Below are positions 9,900 through 19,954 of a stretch of DNA of 64,000 nt, one piece after another. Source of the DNA: Saccharomyces mikatae IFO 1815 (Eukaryota > Ascomycota > Saccharomycetes > Saccharomycetales > Saccharomycetaceae). The notes below the pieces were generated by a model, which saw only the letters and a program-made list of their open reading frames with translations, did not search any database and had not been told where the DNA came from. The translations under genes were made by a program, and so were the position numbers. The stretch is taken from NCBI RefSeq assembly GCF_947241705.1, contig NC_079258.1, positions 124,001-188,000 on the forward strand, written 5' to 3'. How positions within the stretch are numbered: the stretch's first letter is position 1; each line of letters begins with the position of its first letter.

Positions 9900-9973
9900 G
9901 ACTCCATGGCCAAGTTGGTTAAGGCGTGCGACTGTTAATCGCAAGATCGTGAGTTCAACCCTCACTGGGGTCG
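9900..9973 (+). tRNA. tRNA-Asn (GUU anticodon)
   Basis: A 74-nt gene with GACTCCA...TGGGGTCG acceptor, D-arm CCAAGTTGGTTAAGGC, anticodon loop CTGTTAA (GTT), T-loop TTCAACC and a downstream T-rich terminator (TATTTTCTTTTTC). It is identical in form to yeast tN(GUU). The sigma LTR sits just upstream. Confidence 0.97.
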
Positions 9974-10650
9974 TATTTTCTTTTTCTTATTTCTTTCATT
10001 TCTCTTTATCACCGACGGAGAAAGAAAATTTTTTTCTCCCTAGGTGATGAAAGAATCATCTGGCACGTCATTTCATCAAATCAACATCGGCCTCCCCGTG
10101 CTGAAATGTTTAACTAGCCGGGCTCTTGTCATTTCACTCATTTTCTGTTATACAAATAGTGTGTATATATAATAATAAAGGCTTATAAACAGAAAGAGGA
10201 GACGAAGAAAAAATATACCACCTTATAGAAATATCTACCAATTTTTTAGCAAAAGTTTATCGAACGCAGATATAGGCCTTTACTTAGAGTTTCATTTAGA
10301 ATATAATTCTTTTCCTTTTTTGACGATTTCCTGTCGGTTTCGTTATAACCTGCTGTGTTGTTATTGTTGCTGGATTGCCGTTATTTTTATTAGCACTATC
10401 CAAATAAAACTTGGATTATCAAAATCCTGTTCAATAAGCTGTAGTAAGCCTTTAACGTCTCCAAGTTACAAATTAAGAACTGGACAGTTTAAGGTAGCGT
10501 TTTAACGTTAGGTTCTCAACTTTTTTTCGCTCTTTGTTCGAGTTTGCCACTAGATACCATACTAGTAATAGGTACAGTGATTACTGTTATTGTAATCTGA
10601 AAGAAAAAGCAATCAAATTTCATTTTGTTTCATCATCACCCAACGAATAT
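9974..10650. other. SAT4 5' flanking region
   Basis: Contains the tRNA-Asn terminator and a TATATATAATAATAAA stretch around 10163-10178 that may serve as the SAT4 TATA region. A long A/T-rich leader follows. An upstream in-frame extension of SAT4 begins at TTG 10534 and was not accepted as coding. No other gene seen. Confidence 0.45.
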
Positions 10651-12462
10651 ATGACTGGTATGAATGATAATAATGCCGCTATTCCTCAGCATACTCCAAG
10701 GAAACATGCGCTCTCTTCTAAAGTTATGCAACTCTTTAGAAGTGGTTCAAGATCATCCAGACAAGTAAAGCCTTCTTCGAATATTCCACCCCCTTTTAAT
10801 ATAGACACAAACGTCTCTTCAGCGTCTAAATCAACGAAGCTTGGTTTGCATACCCCAACTTCTGCTACAGTTAGAGTGACGCCCAACTCTACTAATACTG
10901 TAGGTGTAAGTAAAACAGGCATATACATGCCCGACTATTATCAGTCGACATCGCCATCCCACTCCAGTTCGTCCGCGTCATTGAATAACCACATGGATAT
11001 TAACACCTCTAAATCATCGTCTGCTGCCTCCTTAACTTCATCTGTATCGGCTTTGTCCTTATCACCTACATCTGCCATAAATACCAGCTCCAAAAGTTTG
11101 AGCCCCAAATTTTCCCATCAGAGTAATACTAACACTGTCTTTACGCCCGCACCTACGACTTCAGCCTCAAGTATCAATAATGTTAATAAGATAACCAATA
11201 CAAGTGCACCAGTCTGTGGAAGGTTTCTAGTACATAAAGATGGTACTCACGAACACCACTTAAAGAATGCTAAGAGACAAGAGAAGCTAAGCACAATGAT
11301 TAAGAACATTGTTGGTGCAAGCAAATTACGTGGTGAGGCAAAATCTGCCGTTCCTGATATAATAATGGATCCAAAGACTACTTTAAAGACGACCAAGAAT
11401 CCTCCTTCTCTTTTTGCAGGGTTCATGAAGCAGGTAGCAGACATGGACGACAAATATCCAGAAGGTACTCCGGTAAGTGGAACTTTAAATAGTTCTGAAA
11501 GGGATATTTACAAACCAGATCAGAAAGACTCTGGGAATAATGCGAACAGTACCACGTCTACCAAAAGAGATACACAATGTTTTGCGGAAAAGTATGGCCG
11601 CTGCCAAGAAGTCCTTGGTAAAGGGGCTTTTGGTGTAGTTAGAATATGTCAAAAGAAAAATGTGTCATCTCAGGATGGCAATAAAAGTGAAAAGCTTTAC
11701 GCAGTAAAAGAGTTCAAGCGTAGAGCATCTGAATCTGTGGAAAAGTACTCTAAAAGATTAACTTCAGAATTTTGTATTTCTTCTTCATTGCACCATACAA
11801 ATATTGTTAATACGTTAGATCTTTTCCAAGATGCTAAAGGCGAGTACTGTGAAGTAATGGAATATTGTGCAGGTGGTGATTTATTCACTTTAGTTATTGC
11901 CGCCGGAAAATTAGAATATATGGAAGCCGACTGCTTTTTTAAGCAGCTTATAAGAGGCGTTGTTTATATGCACGAAATGGGTGTTTGCCATAGAGATCTA
12001 AAACCTGAGAATTTACTACTTACCCATGATGGTGTACTAAAGATAACAGACTTTGGTAACAGTGAATGTTTCAAGATGGCATGGGAGAAAAATATTCACC
12101 TTAGCGGAGGTATCTGTGGCTCATCACCATACATAGCCCCGGAGGAATATATAAAAGAAGAGTTCGATCCAAGACCCGTAGATATATGGGCATGTGGTGT
12201 CATCTATATGGCAATGAGGACTGGTAGACAATTGTGGAGCTCTGCTGAAAAGGAGGATCCATTTTATATGAATTACTTGAAGGGACGTAAGGAGAAAGGC
12301 GGTTATGAGCCAATCGAAAGTTTGAAAAGAGCCAGGTGTAGGAATGTCATATATTCGATGTTAGATCCCGTTCCGTATAGAAGAATCAATGGGAAACAGA
12401 TTTTGAATAGTGAATGGGGAAGGGAGATAAAATGTTGTCATAATGGACGCGCATTGAAATAA
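10651..12462 (+). CDS. SAT4: Ser/Thr protein kinase Sat4/Hal4
   Basis: This 603-residue kinase of the Npr1/Hal5 fungal family stabilises plasma-membrane nutrient and K+ transporters (Trk1/Trk2) and contributes to salt tolerance. The N-terminal half (1-310) is Ser/Asn-rich and low complexity. The kinase domain fills the rest: glycine loop GKGAFGVV near residue 323, lysine in YAVKEFKRR, catalytic loop HRDLKPEN at 447-454 (D449), DFG at 467-469, and APE in [10 protein letters not shown]. The start at ATG 10651 ([10 protein letters not shown]) matches the ortholog and gives its exact length. All catalytic residues are intact. Confidence 0.97.
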   Translation: MTGMNDNNAAIPQHTPRKHALSSKVMQLFRSGSRSSRQVKPSSNIPPPFNIDTNVSSASKSTKLGLHTPTSATVRVTPNSTNTVGVSKTGIYMPDYYQSTSPSHSSSSASLNNHMDINTSKSSSAASLTSSVSALSLSPTSAINTSSKSLSPKFSHQSNTNTVFTPAPTTSASSINNVNKITNTSAPVCGRFLVHKDGTHEHHLKNAKRQEKLSTMIKNIVGASKLRGEAKSAVPDIIMDPKTTLKTTKNPPSLFAGFMKQVADMDDKYPEGTPVSGTLNSSERDIYKPDQKDSGNNANSTTSTKRDTQCFAEKYGRCQEVLGKGAFGVVRICQKKNVSSQDGNKSEKLYAVKEFKRRASESVEKYSKRLTSEFCISSSLHHTNIVNTLDLFQDAKGEYCEVMEYCAGGDLFTLVIAAGKLEYMEADCFFKQLIRGVVYMHEMGVCHRDLKPENLLLTHDGVLKITDFGNSECFKMAWEKNIHLSGGICGSSPYIAPEEYIKEEFDPRPVDIWACGVIYMAMRTGRQLWSSAEKEDPFYMNYLKGRKEKGGYEPIESLKRARCRNVIYSMLDPVPYRRINGKQILNSEWGREIKCCHNGRALK

Positions 12463-12940
12463 AAGATCAATTTAGTTTGAGACCTCACAATACTTCGGAA
12501 TATTTCAGTATTTTCTACTTCCTTTTAATTTGGTACGCCAAGAAATTCTCTCTTATTTAGCATTGGTGTCCTACTTATCACTTGTTTTGTTTGGTTTTTA
12601 TTTTCCATTTTTGCTGATTACGGATCACGTTAAAATTGGTAAAGTACCATTTATTTAAAAAAAAGAATTGTAACCTTATTTAAAGAAAAAAATAGTACAT
12701 AACAACAATAAAAAAAAAAAAATAATATTAAAATTTATTGCCATATGTTCTTCCACTCTGTTGTGTTTCTATTTGACAAAACACTTGCCTCCAGTTTTCA
12801 CCAAGATTTATTTACTTCCTTCGAAAACAGGTCTGTTGATCAGACACAGCAAATGTAGATATCAGGGCTACTGATGACCTTTTATTCAAAAAAGGAAACA
12901 AAAAAGAGCGAATGAAACTAAAAGTTGGTAGCTTCAATTT
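12463..12940. other. Convergent intergenic region SAT4/RVS161
   Basis: AT-rich, with long A runs near 12655-12725 and no recognised gene; presumed 3' UTRs of both neighbours. Confidence 0.5.
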
Positions 12941-13738
12941 TTATTTTATCCCCAGGGCACAGATATCTAGACTCGTCATTTGTCCTAGTAGTTCTTCTAT
13001 TTTAGTATCTAATAACCCATTAGCATAATCGTCTCTTGACTGTTGGTCTAAATACTGCTGAATTTGCGCTAAACGGGTATAACCATCAGTACAAAATCTC
13101 AGTTGAATCTTGATTAGTGCTTCAAAACTTGGGTCGAAAAAAGGTACTCTCAATGAAACTAATTGGGGCAATTCAGTTTTCAATTGGTTGTTGAGATTCT
13201 CGAATATATCTTTGGCAAGACTCAACTCTTTTTCAGCCCTTGGTAATTTAGAAGCATCCTTAGCTGGTTTGTCCACCAATCTACGAACTTTTGCCTTTGC
13301 AGCATCGAAATCTTGTTTCTTATGATCTCTTTTCTTTATTGCCTCCTCGATCTCTTTAAAATATGTCGAGAACTTTGTAATCGGATCCAGCACGGTTTCT
13401 CTTAGGGGTCCGTCCAATTGTTTAACAGTTTCACTATCAAAATCTTGAACACATTGTAGATAATAATTACCAACGTTGTAGCCACCACCGGCAACATACT
13501 TCGAATCATCATACAAATTAGAAATGACTTCAGCGATGGTGGTTTGTGATGCTGTCACAGCTCTCAATGAGTCCAAAAAGCCCTTGGCTTCTTTTTGTAA
13601 TGCCTCACCCGCCCTTTGAAGAACTTTATAACGACGTTCTTCCATATCATACTCTTTATCAATGGTCTTGTCGACGTTCTTAATTATCACACTATGACCA
13701 GCTCTGTTAATAGCCTTTTTGAAACCTTCCCAACTCAT
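12941..13738 (-). CDS. RVS161: Amphiphysin-like BAR protein Rvs161
   Basis: A 265-residue protein that is essentially a single BAR domain, with the long heptad-rich helices typical of lipid-tubulating amphiphysins. It forms an obligate heterodimer with Rvs167 and acts in endocytic vesicle scission and cell fusion. There is no SH3 domain, as expected for Rvs161. The start MSWEGFKKAINRAGHSVI, with its amphipathic N-terminal helix, and the length match the ortholog. Downstream of it lies SAT4 in convergent orientation. Confidence 0.97.
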   Translation of the reverse strand: MSWEGFKKAINRAGHSVIIKNVDKTIDKEYDMEERRYKVLQRAGEALQKEAKGFLDSLRAVTASQTTIAEVISNLYDDSKYVAGGGYNVGNYYLQCVQDFDSETVKQLDGPLRETVLDPITKFSTYFKEIEEAIKKRDHKKQDFDAAKAKVRRLVDKPAKDASKLPRAEKELSLAKDIFENLNNQLKTELPQLVSLRVPFFDPSFEALIKIQLRFCTDGYTRLAQIQQYLDQQSRDDYANGLLDTKIEELLGQMTSLDICALGIK

Positions 13739-14475
13739 AATGTATTGAATTTATTCTGGCTTTTTCTAATTGGACTTGTTCGGTCCTCTATATCACAACT
13801 TTTCTTTTCTTTCTCCAACTTTTGCTTATTAATTAATCTGTTTTCCCTTCTTTCAATTCGGATTTTTAATACGTTCAAAATCCGCGCATTTGAACTGCCC
13901 AGCCCCCCGCTGTTCCCACCAAGCCCAGTCAAAGTGTGAAAATCAAACATAGAGATGTTGAAAAAAAGTTTCAAGTTTGTTACGAGAAAATAGAGCCGTG
14001 TCTCACTCATTATCAAGGGTGAGCAAAGGATATCAGTTCGCCTTTCGATTATATAGTGTTAGTGCTATACTCAGCCAAGATGGCTCAAGCTATCACTGAA
14101 AGCACGTACCTTATTGCTTCCTTGAAGTCAAGCCAAAGTGCTTACTGGATAATTACACACAAATCTACATTATTATTCAATAACTGGTTTAAGTGTCTCT
14201 TTCATATCATCGTATAAGTTCTTATTGTCATTTATCTCCGTTGTTTATATTTTGTTTCGATTCTTTATCTTTTTTGGAGCGTTGATGATGCAGCAACTTG
14301 AAAAATATATATCATAAGTCTGTAACTGTAAAAGAAAGTTTATTCTCTTTAAGCATAGAAAAGTACGATTAATTGATGTAGTTATATAAGGTCATAAAAT
14401 AATTATCATAATTAGAAGATCGGAAAAACTAGTCTTTTTTCACTTAAGTAGTTTCGTTATTAGTAGGTCATTTCC
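13739..14475. other. RVS161 promoter / ADY2 3' region, with a possible origin
   Basis: 737 bp between two minus-strand genes. The right half is A/T-rich with a near-match to the ARS consensus at 14243-14253. In S. cerevisiae a chromosome III origin (ARS309) lies in this interval. No gene recognised; short open frames overlapping the RVS161 start on both strands look like chance. Confidence 0.4.
14243..14253 (+). other. Candidate ARS consensus element (ARS309 position)
   Basis: GTTTATATTTT matches 10 of 11 positions of WTTTAYRTTTW, the mismatch being the first base. Position relative to RVS161 and ADY2 agrees with my memory of ARS309. The motif alone is weak evidence. Confidence 0.3.
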
Positions 14476-15327
14476 TTAGAAGATAACCCTTTCAGTAGAG
14501 GGCAATGGGAATGGGCGAGCCAATACATAAGAATTCTGCTTTGTAGCTACACCGGCGTATGCATTGTACCAAGCAATAAAGGCGACGACAACTCCCAGGA
14601 CACCACCTGCTCTTGTCACACCAAGTCTATTAGCAAAGTGACCAATAGAAAGCAGTAAGAAAGTCAATGACAGTAAGAAGAACAACAAAAAGAACATAAC
14701 TGTGGATTTCATAGTACAGACGGTTAACCCAAAGGTGAAAATGGCCCATCCCAATAGATAAAATCCTAAAGCATTGTTCAAGTCGGCTTCGTTATTTTCA
14801 TAAGCGTCCAGGATACCAAACCAAGGAATATAAATAGCAGCAAAACTTAACCAAAATCCACCGTAAGAACACAATGCGGTACCACCAAAAGTATTTTCCA
14901 AAGCTATTTCCCAAATACCAGCAATTAGTTGTACTAAACCACCGTAGAACATAGCACAACCGACGACAACATTGGGAACAGTAATACCTTGAGCTCTTGC
15001 GTTGAACATGGATAACACAAATGTTGTCAAAGCGAAGGCGGAAAGACCCAAAGGCGCAGGATTAGCAAATTTATGCACTGGAGCAGGGGCCAAACCTGGA
15101 TTCAAGGTACCTCCGAAGGCCTGATATAAGTCGCTTTTCAAAAACTTTTGACGTCCAATATAGATGTATTCGTTGTTATCACCTCCAGTGTAAATCTTTC
15201 CTAATGAATCATGAGATGGACGTTCATCTTCTGCAACCCCATTAACGTCATTATCATGAGAACTGTAATATCCAGCTGGTGCATTCTCCAAATCGGTGTT
15301 TCCGCTCGTTTGTTCCTTGTCAGACAT
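14476..15327 (-). CDS. ADY2: Acetate/ammonia transporter Ady2 (Ato1)
   Basis: A 283-residue plasma-membrane protein of the AceTr (GPR1/FUN34/yaaH) family that carries acetate and is linked to ammonia export. The family signature NPAPLGL is at 89-95, and six hydrophobic helices follow from about 95 to 270. The N-terminus is hydrophilic and acidic. In S. cerevisiae the gene is glucose-repressed and induced by Adr1/Cat8 on non-fermentable carbon. Two TTGGGG Adr1-type motifs lie upstream (15616-15636), consistent with that. Confidence 0.96.
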   Translation of the reverse strand: MSDKEQTSGNTDLENAPAGYYSSHDNDVNGVAEDERPSHDSLGKIYTGGDNNEYIYIGRQKFLKSDLYQAFGGTLNPGLAPAPVHKFANPAPLGLSAFALTTFVLSMFNARAQGITVPNVVVGCAMFYGGLVQLIAGIWEIALENTFGGTALCSYGGFWLSFAAIYIPWFGILDAYENNEADLNNALGFYLLGWAIFTFGLTVCTMKSTVMFFLLFFLLSLTFLLLSIGHFANRLGVTRAGGVLGVVVAFIAWYNAYAGVATKQNSYVLARPFPLPSTERVIF

Positions 15328-15930
15328 ATTATTTATTTGTGTACGAGTTGTTTTGTGGTCGTTTAGTTATATTTGTGTAGCTGTTGACTGTTAGTCTTTT
15401 TTTTTATAAACAGATACTTGTAGTTTCCTATTGTACTGTTATCGTTATTGCGAGATATATAGAATCAAATCCGTAGTAAGATCTCGGGAAGTATGGTCCA
15501 ACAAAGTTGCTTTATATACAGCTTAGCGTCCCTGACAGGTTGGAGTAAGGAAGACAACGCGCTTTAGCCGCCCAACCCGAATGACAAAGAAAAAGTTGTA
15601 AGTGGCAGCACTATTCCCCAACGTTCGTTACCCCAACAATATCAAAATAGCCGCCCAACCGCCAATCTGGTAAGAAATCCTTTTGCATTTCTCTGCAGAT
15701 GACCTTCCACGCCGCCCCTTTTTAGTAGTCACGCCTTAAAGGGCTCTCATCTATCATGCTGACGCGCGGCTGCACAGAAAAATCGTATTATAAGAAACTT
15801 CTCAGCCGCTTGTCGGTTCCACGGAACTTCGGTTCAACGGGGAGAAGACCCTCCGGGATAAAAGAGGAGATTTGCGGGGCTATATATTCTTTACATCTTA
15901 CGTAAAGGGAGGAAACTATACAATAGTTAT
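15328..15930. other. ADY2 promoter / ADP1 3' region
   Basis: A GC-richer promoter than its surroundings. It contains a 13-bp direct repeat TAGCCGCCCAACC at 15565-15577 and 15648-15660, and two CCCCAA motifs. CGG-rich sequence at 15805-15860 includes CGGTTCAACGGGG, which is close to a carbon-source response element. No gene seen. Confidence 0.5.
15616..15636 (-). promoter_or_regulatory. Pair of Adr1-type sites upstream of ADY2
   Basis: CCCCAA at 15616-15621 and 15631-15636 read TTGGGG on the ADY2 strand, matching the Adr1 half-site TTGGRG. They lie about 290-310 bp upstream of the ADY2 ATG. Adr1 control of ADY2 is established in S. cerevisiae; occupancy of these particular sites is inferred. 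Confidence 0.4.
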
Positions 15931-18900
15931 CTACTTTTGTTCCACAACTATCCACTTGAGGGCTAAATACCCCATTATTAAAAACGCCACATTAAACAGA
16001 GCCAAAATCTTGATGTCAAAAACAAGATTTTGCACAACAAATCCAAATGTGCTTAAAATGGTAGCGCCGGGTACTTCGATATTTAAACCGTACTTCCTTT
16101 CCTTTAACATTAATGTTTTCACTTCGTTGATCAATAGAGATTCGTAAGCATAGTAAAAAACAGATAAGTTCTTCAGGTACTTGAAGGCCAGGTTTGTAAT
16201 ATTCTTAGTATTGATAAACAATCCGCTGAATAGTAGGGAGCCCAAAAGCACCAACACACTTAGTATGATGGAGTTATTCAGGTCTTCGAAAATTATTCCG
16301 ATAGTAAGGATTTCCAAAGATATTCCGAGATTAAACAATATGAGAATTCCAATACATTTAAAAAAGGCGTCGTCTTTCATGTTCAGACCAGTCATTGGGT
16401 AAACAATTAACGTTAATAGTACAGGTGGAACCACACGTAGCGGAACCACTTCGCTCATAATCTTACTGATATAGTATGCAAACGGCGAATAGTAGTTATT
16501 GGATCTTTCTTTAATAAAAATGATCCGTTCCAGGGCAAATGAACTGAGGCCTGTAAATGTAACAAAACCAAAGTACGTCAATATGAAGAAAAACAATCCC
16601 ATTCTGTTCTGAAACCCGCTGATATCGTTTGAAACGTTGTAATATAGAGTCCCCAAGAATAAACTCAATAGGATCGTTAGTAAGTAATTGCCCAGGAGTA
16701 ATTTTGGGTTCCTGTACATATTTTTGAAACTCCTTGAATTCAATATCGATAATTGTTGCAGAAAGCCGGCAGATTCTTGACCTGTAGGCAGATCTGCATT
16801 CAAAACGTTGTTGTTTTCGTCACCTTCGCTTAAAACTTCCTCGATCTCTTGTGAAAGCTCCGCAAAATATACACTATTTTTATATTTATCGTGTAATATT
16901 TTGGTATTCAAGTCAATCTCAGTAGTACCCCGTCCTCCATCCGTTCCTTCTCCATCTTCATCATCTCTGAGCAATGATCTTATCTCGTCTCTATGAGCTG
17001 CAAGATGGGCCCATTCTCTTTGTGTGGTGCCATCACTGTTAGTAAATGTTGTCTGGTGTATGATATTATCAACGTTATTGGCAGCCATACCAGATTCCAA
17101 ATCAGAAATGTTTCCGATTCTCCTCCTTTTTCCCTGAGGACCGGCTTCAAAAGTAATATCAATTAAATAATCCGCAATATTATAATTATCAGGGCAAGTA
17201 TATCCCTCATTTCTCAAGAATTCTGAAACTTTCTTGGCATTTCCAGAATACACCATCTCACCTTTACTCAATAGAACCAATTTATCAAATAAATAGAATA
17301 TATTCGATCTTGGTTGATGAATAGATAACACCAAAGTTCTGTTATAATCACTGGATAGCCTCACTAAGCATTCAATAACATTATTAGCGTTACTAGCATC
17401 CAAACCAGACGTGGGTTCATCTAAAAATAAAACCAATGGGGATGTCACCAATTCACATGCAATAGAAACTCGACGTTTTTCACCTCCACTGATACCACGA
17501 TCAAATTCATTACCAATAATACGATCTTTAATATCAAAAATTCTCAGTTCTTCCAAGACTTTATAAACACGTGCTTTTTTGGCTTCAAAAGACAGTATTT
17601 TTGGCAATCTTAACAATGCGCTATTCAAGACGGTTTCAAAAACAGTCAAGGTGGGCAATAAAAAGTCATCTTGGTCGACAAATCCGGTTATCTTCGAGAA
17701 GGCTTTACGGTCCATGCTGACGCCGTTAACTTTGATACTACCAGAAACATGTCCTGTTTTCCTTTTCATTGCTAAAATGTCTAGTAATGTTGTTTTACCT
17801 GCACCAGACCCACCCATAATAGCCAGTATTTGGCCAGGTTTCACGACACCACTGATTTCATTCAATACAGTTTCTTCAACACCATCAGAATTTATCGAAG
17901 GAACACTATACGTGACATTTTCGAAACTTAACGTCGCTAGCGTATCATCTTCATTTTGCAAAAAATTGTTCACCGTATCTTCATCTGGCAAATGAATCGG
18001 GGACTTCGAGGATCCCGGTCCGTTCCTAAACAATGGAGATTTAGAAATGTAAAACGTAGCAAACGTAAAAAGTGCTAGAACCATCACAGCAGTCAATGCC
18101 AAGACTAGCTTTCCTTGCCATGTCACTGCTGGATCTTTTGAAGGAGATTTATAACCTGGAATCTCGCTATAATGAAGACATTCACCGGATTCACATTTTA
18201 AAGTGATATAGGGGTCACCGAAAATAGTCAAGATCAAATCATTCATAGAAGGCTCACTGAACTTACATTGCCTTGTATCCAAATCACAACTGAAATCTCC
18301 TGGCCCTTTTATGGTCTCTGTCAAGAAATCTGAGATATCGATAGACCCTTTAGCACCACACAACATCGTGTCGGGAACACACTTGCATTGAACGTCGTTA
18401 CACTTATAATGCGAGGTATTCTGGCCCAAATCGTACTCAAAAGCACAATCGCTCAACCCACAGTAAAAACTTTCTAATTGATCTATCCAAAACTGAAAAT
18501 TACATTCTTGATTAGGTTTATCACAAGCAAATGTAATTTGTGGTATTTTGCCACCTAAAATTTGTAAGATCTTTTCATTAGTCACATTGCAACCTGAAAA
18601 AACTTTATTCATAATCATACCATTTTTATAGCACGTCCCCTTAATACTAGAATCGGGCATGAACGCATCACAAACGGCATCTTCCTGACAAACGTCACAA
18701 TTGATTCCACCCCATCCATCATCACAATAACAGGTTTCGTTTGGTGTTCTTATGGGACGGTCCTTATTACCACTTTCATCTGGTGATAGACCGCCGCAAA
18801 GGGGCAAGGAACAATCATCGCCTGCAAATCCCTCTATACACTCACATCTGCCAGTATACGAATTGCATTGAGAAAATTGTTTGCATTCAAAAATAGGTAG

Positions 18901-19080
18901 CATACAATTGAAGCATGGCGGGCACGTATCATTACTTTTATCTTGTGCAGAGAGGCGCGACTTTTTTGATGAGGACCCTTCAAAGAATGGGGACTCTTCT
19001 TGCTTTGCAAGCGCCACCGAACTGCATAGTATTAGAAGTGGTAATATACTATAATAGAGATAAAGTCGATAGGTTTTCAT
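15931..19080 (-). CDS. ADP1: ABCG-type ATP-binding cassette transporter Adp1
   Basis: This 1049-residue half-size transporter has an unusual layout. A signal peptide (residues 1-25, ending SSVALAKQ) precedes a Cys-rich lumenal/extracellular region (50-300) with EGF-like repeats. A membrane span lies at about 324-345. The cytosolic ABC domain has Walker A GGSGAGKTT at 423-431, signature SGGEKRR at 531-537 and Walker B LVLFLDE at 549-555. An acidic linker follows, then a C-terminal ABC2 membrane domain of about six helices. All nucleotide-binding motifs are intact. Its substrate is not known. It is divergent from PGK1. Confidence 0.96.
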   Translation of the reverse strand: MKTYRLYLYYSILPLLILCSSVALAKQEESPFFEGSSSKKSRLSAQDKSNDTCPPCFNCMLPIFECKQFSQCNSYTGRCECIEGFAGDDCSLPLCGGLSPDESGNKDRPIRTPNETCYCDDGWGGINCDVCQEDAVCDAFMPDSSIKGTCYKNGMIMNKVFSGCNVTNEKILQILGGKIPQITFACDKPNQECNFQFWIDQLESFYCGLSDCAFEYDLGQNTSHYKCNDVQCKCVPDTMLCGAKGSIDISDFLTETIKGPGDFSCDLDTRQCKFSEPSMNDLILTIFGDPYITLKCESGECLHYSEIPGYKSPSKDPAVTWQGKLVLALTAVMVLALFTFATFYISKSPLFRNGPGSSKSPIHLPDEDTVNNFLQNEDDTLATLSFENVTYSVPSINSDGVEETVLNEISGVVKPGQILAIMGGSGAGKTTLLDILAMKRKTGHVSGSIKVNGVSMDRKAFSKITGFVDQDDFLLPTLTVFETVLNSALLRLPKILSFEAKKARVYKVLEELRIFDIKDRIIGNEFDRGISGGEKRRVSIACELVTSPLVLFLDEPTSGLDASNANNVIECLVRLSSDYNRTLVLSIHQPRSNIFYLFDKLVLLSKGEMVYSGNAKKVSEFLRNEGYTCPDNYNIADYLIDITFEAGPQGKRRRIGNISDLESGMAANNVDNIIHQTTFTNSDGTTQREWAHLAAHRDEIRSLLRDDEDGEGTDGGRGTTEIDLNTKILHDKYKNSVYFAELSQEIEEVLSEGDENNNVLNADLPTGQESAGFLQQLSILNSRSFKNMYRNPKLLLGNYLLTILLSLFLGTLYYNVSNDISGFQNRMGLFFFILTYFGFVTFTGLSSFALERIIFIKERSNNYYSPFAYYISKIMSEVVPLRVVPPVLLTLIVYPMTGLNMKDDAFFKCIGILILFNLGISLEILTIGIIFEDLNNSIILSVLVLLGSLLFSGLFINTKNITNLAFKYLKNLSVFYYAYESLLINEVKTLMLKERKYGLNIEVPGATILSTFGFVVQNLVFDIKILALFNVAFLIMGYLALKWIVVEQK

Positions 19081-19460
19081 AATGGAAATTTTTTCAATCG
19101 TGTATTTTTAGCGTGCAAGTTTTTTTTGTAAAGCGAGTACTTCTTCTCTTGTATCTTTCCTTTTAATTCTATTCTATATTTTTGTTTTTTTAACTCTAAC
19201 TCAAGGTGCACAGATATATACGCAGAGGCATATTTGGCATTTGCAAGAATTACTGCTGAGTAAAGGAAGAACGAGGAACTATCGCATAACTACCTTTGAT
19301 AATACCGACTTGGGCGCGAATCCTTTATTTTGGCTTCACCCTCATGTTATTATCAAGGCCAGAAAAAGGAAATGTTTTTCTCCTTCTTGAATTTGGTTTA
19401 CCCGCAAGAAGCACGTGCTTTTTTATCAAAAAGATAATTTCGTTGTTCGTGATCTTAGGG
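19081..19460. other. ADP1 side of the divergent ADP1/PGK1 promoter
   Basis: Contains the ADP1 leader and pyrimidine-rich stretches. The PGK1 activating region begins at 19461. No separate gene. Confidence 0.5.
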
Positions 19461-19531
19461 GTCATAGAAGACGAATTAGCTTTACACCCAAACACGCTCG
19501 ACTTCCTGTCTTCCAGTTGATTGTGGCTTCC
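19461..19531 (+). promoter_or_regulatory. PGK1 upstream activating sequence: Abf1, Rap1 and three CTTCC boxes
   Basis: In order: GTCATAGAAGACG at 19461-19473, a full match to the Abf1 consensus RTCRYNNNNNACG; ACACCCAAACACG at 19484-19496, a Rap1 site; and CTTCC at 19502, 19510 and 19527 (Gcr1-type). This arrangement, about 425-495 bp before the ATG, is the known organisation of the S. cerevisiae PGK1 UAS and drives very strong glycolytic expression. Confidence 0.85.
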
Positions 19532-19802
19532 AATTTCGTCACACAACAAGATCCTGGCAACGGTTCACAGGTTTGTAACAAGTAATCGAAGGTTCTGGAA
19601 TGGCGGGAAAGGGTTTAGTACCACATGCTATGATGTTCACTGTGCTCTCCAGAGCAAAGGTCGTTCGATCGTACTCTTACGCTCTTTCTCAAACACGATT
19701 GTTCGAATCGTGTGACAACAACAGCCTGTTCTCACACACTCTTTTTCCTCTAACCAAGGGGGTAGTCTACTTTAGTAGAGCCTCGTGAAACTAACATTTA
19801 CA

Positions 19803-19812
19803 TATATATAAA
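19803..19812 (+). promoter_or_regulatory. PGK1 TATA box
   Basis: TATATATAAA, about 150 bp upstream of the PGK1 ATG, the distance known for S. cerevisiae PGK1. It is followed by a T-rich and then CA-rich leader typical of highly expressed yeast genes. Confidence 0.75.
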
Positions 19813-19954
19813 CTTGAGTAAAATGATAAATATTAATTTTGTAAAGTCGATGTTTTTCCTTTCGTAGTTTTCAAGTTATTAAATGCTTTCTGTTTCTTTC
19901 ATTTACAGATCATCAAGGAAGTAATTATCTACTTTTTACAACAAATATAAAACA

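Noticed and set aside
13735-14016. 93-codon minus and 107-codon plus frames around the RVS161 start
   Set aside because: They overlap each other and the RVS161 promoter; no similarity recognised and no reason to prefer them over non-coding sequence.
19694-19712. Inverted repeat CACGATT-GTTCG-AATCGTG in the PGK1 promoter
   Set aside because: Short stem with a 5-base loop in sequence already explained as promoter; no terminator or RNA gene fits.
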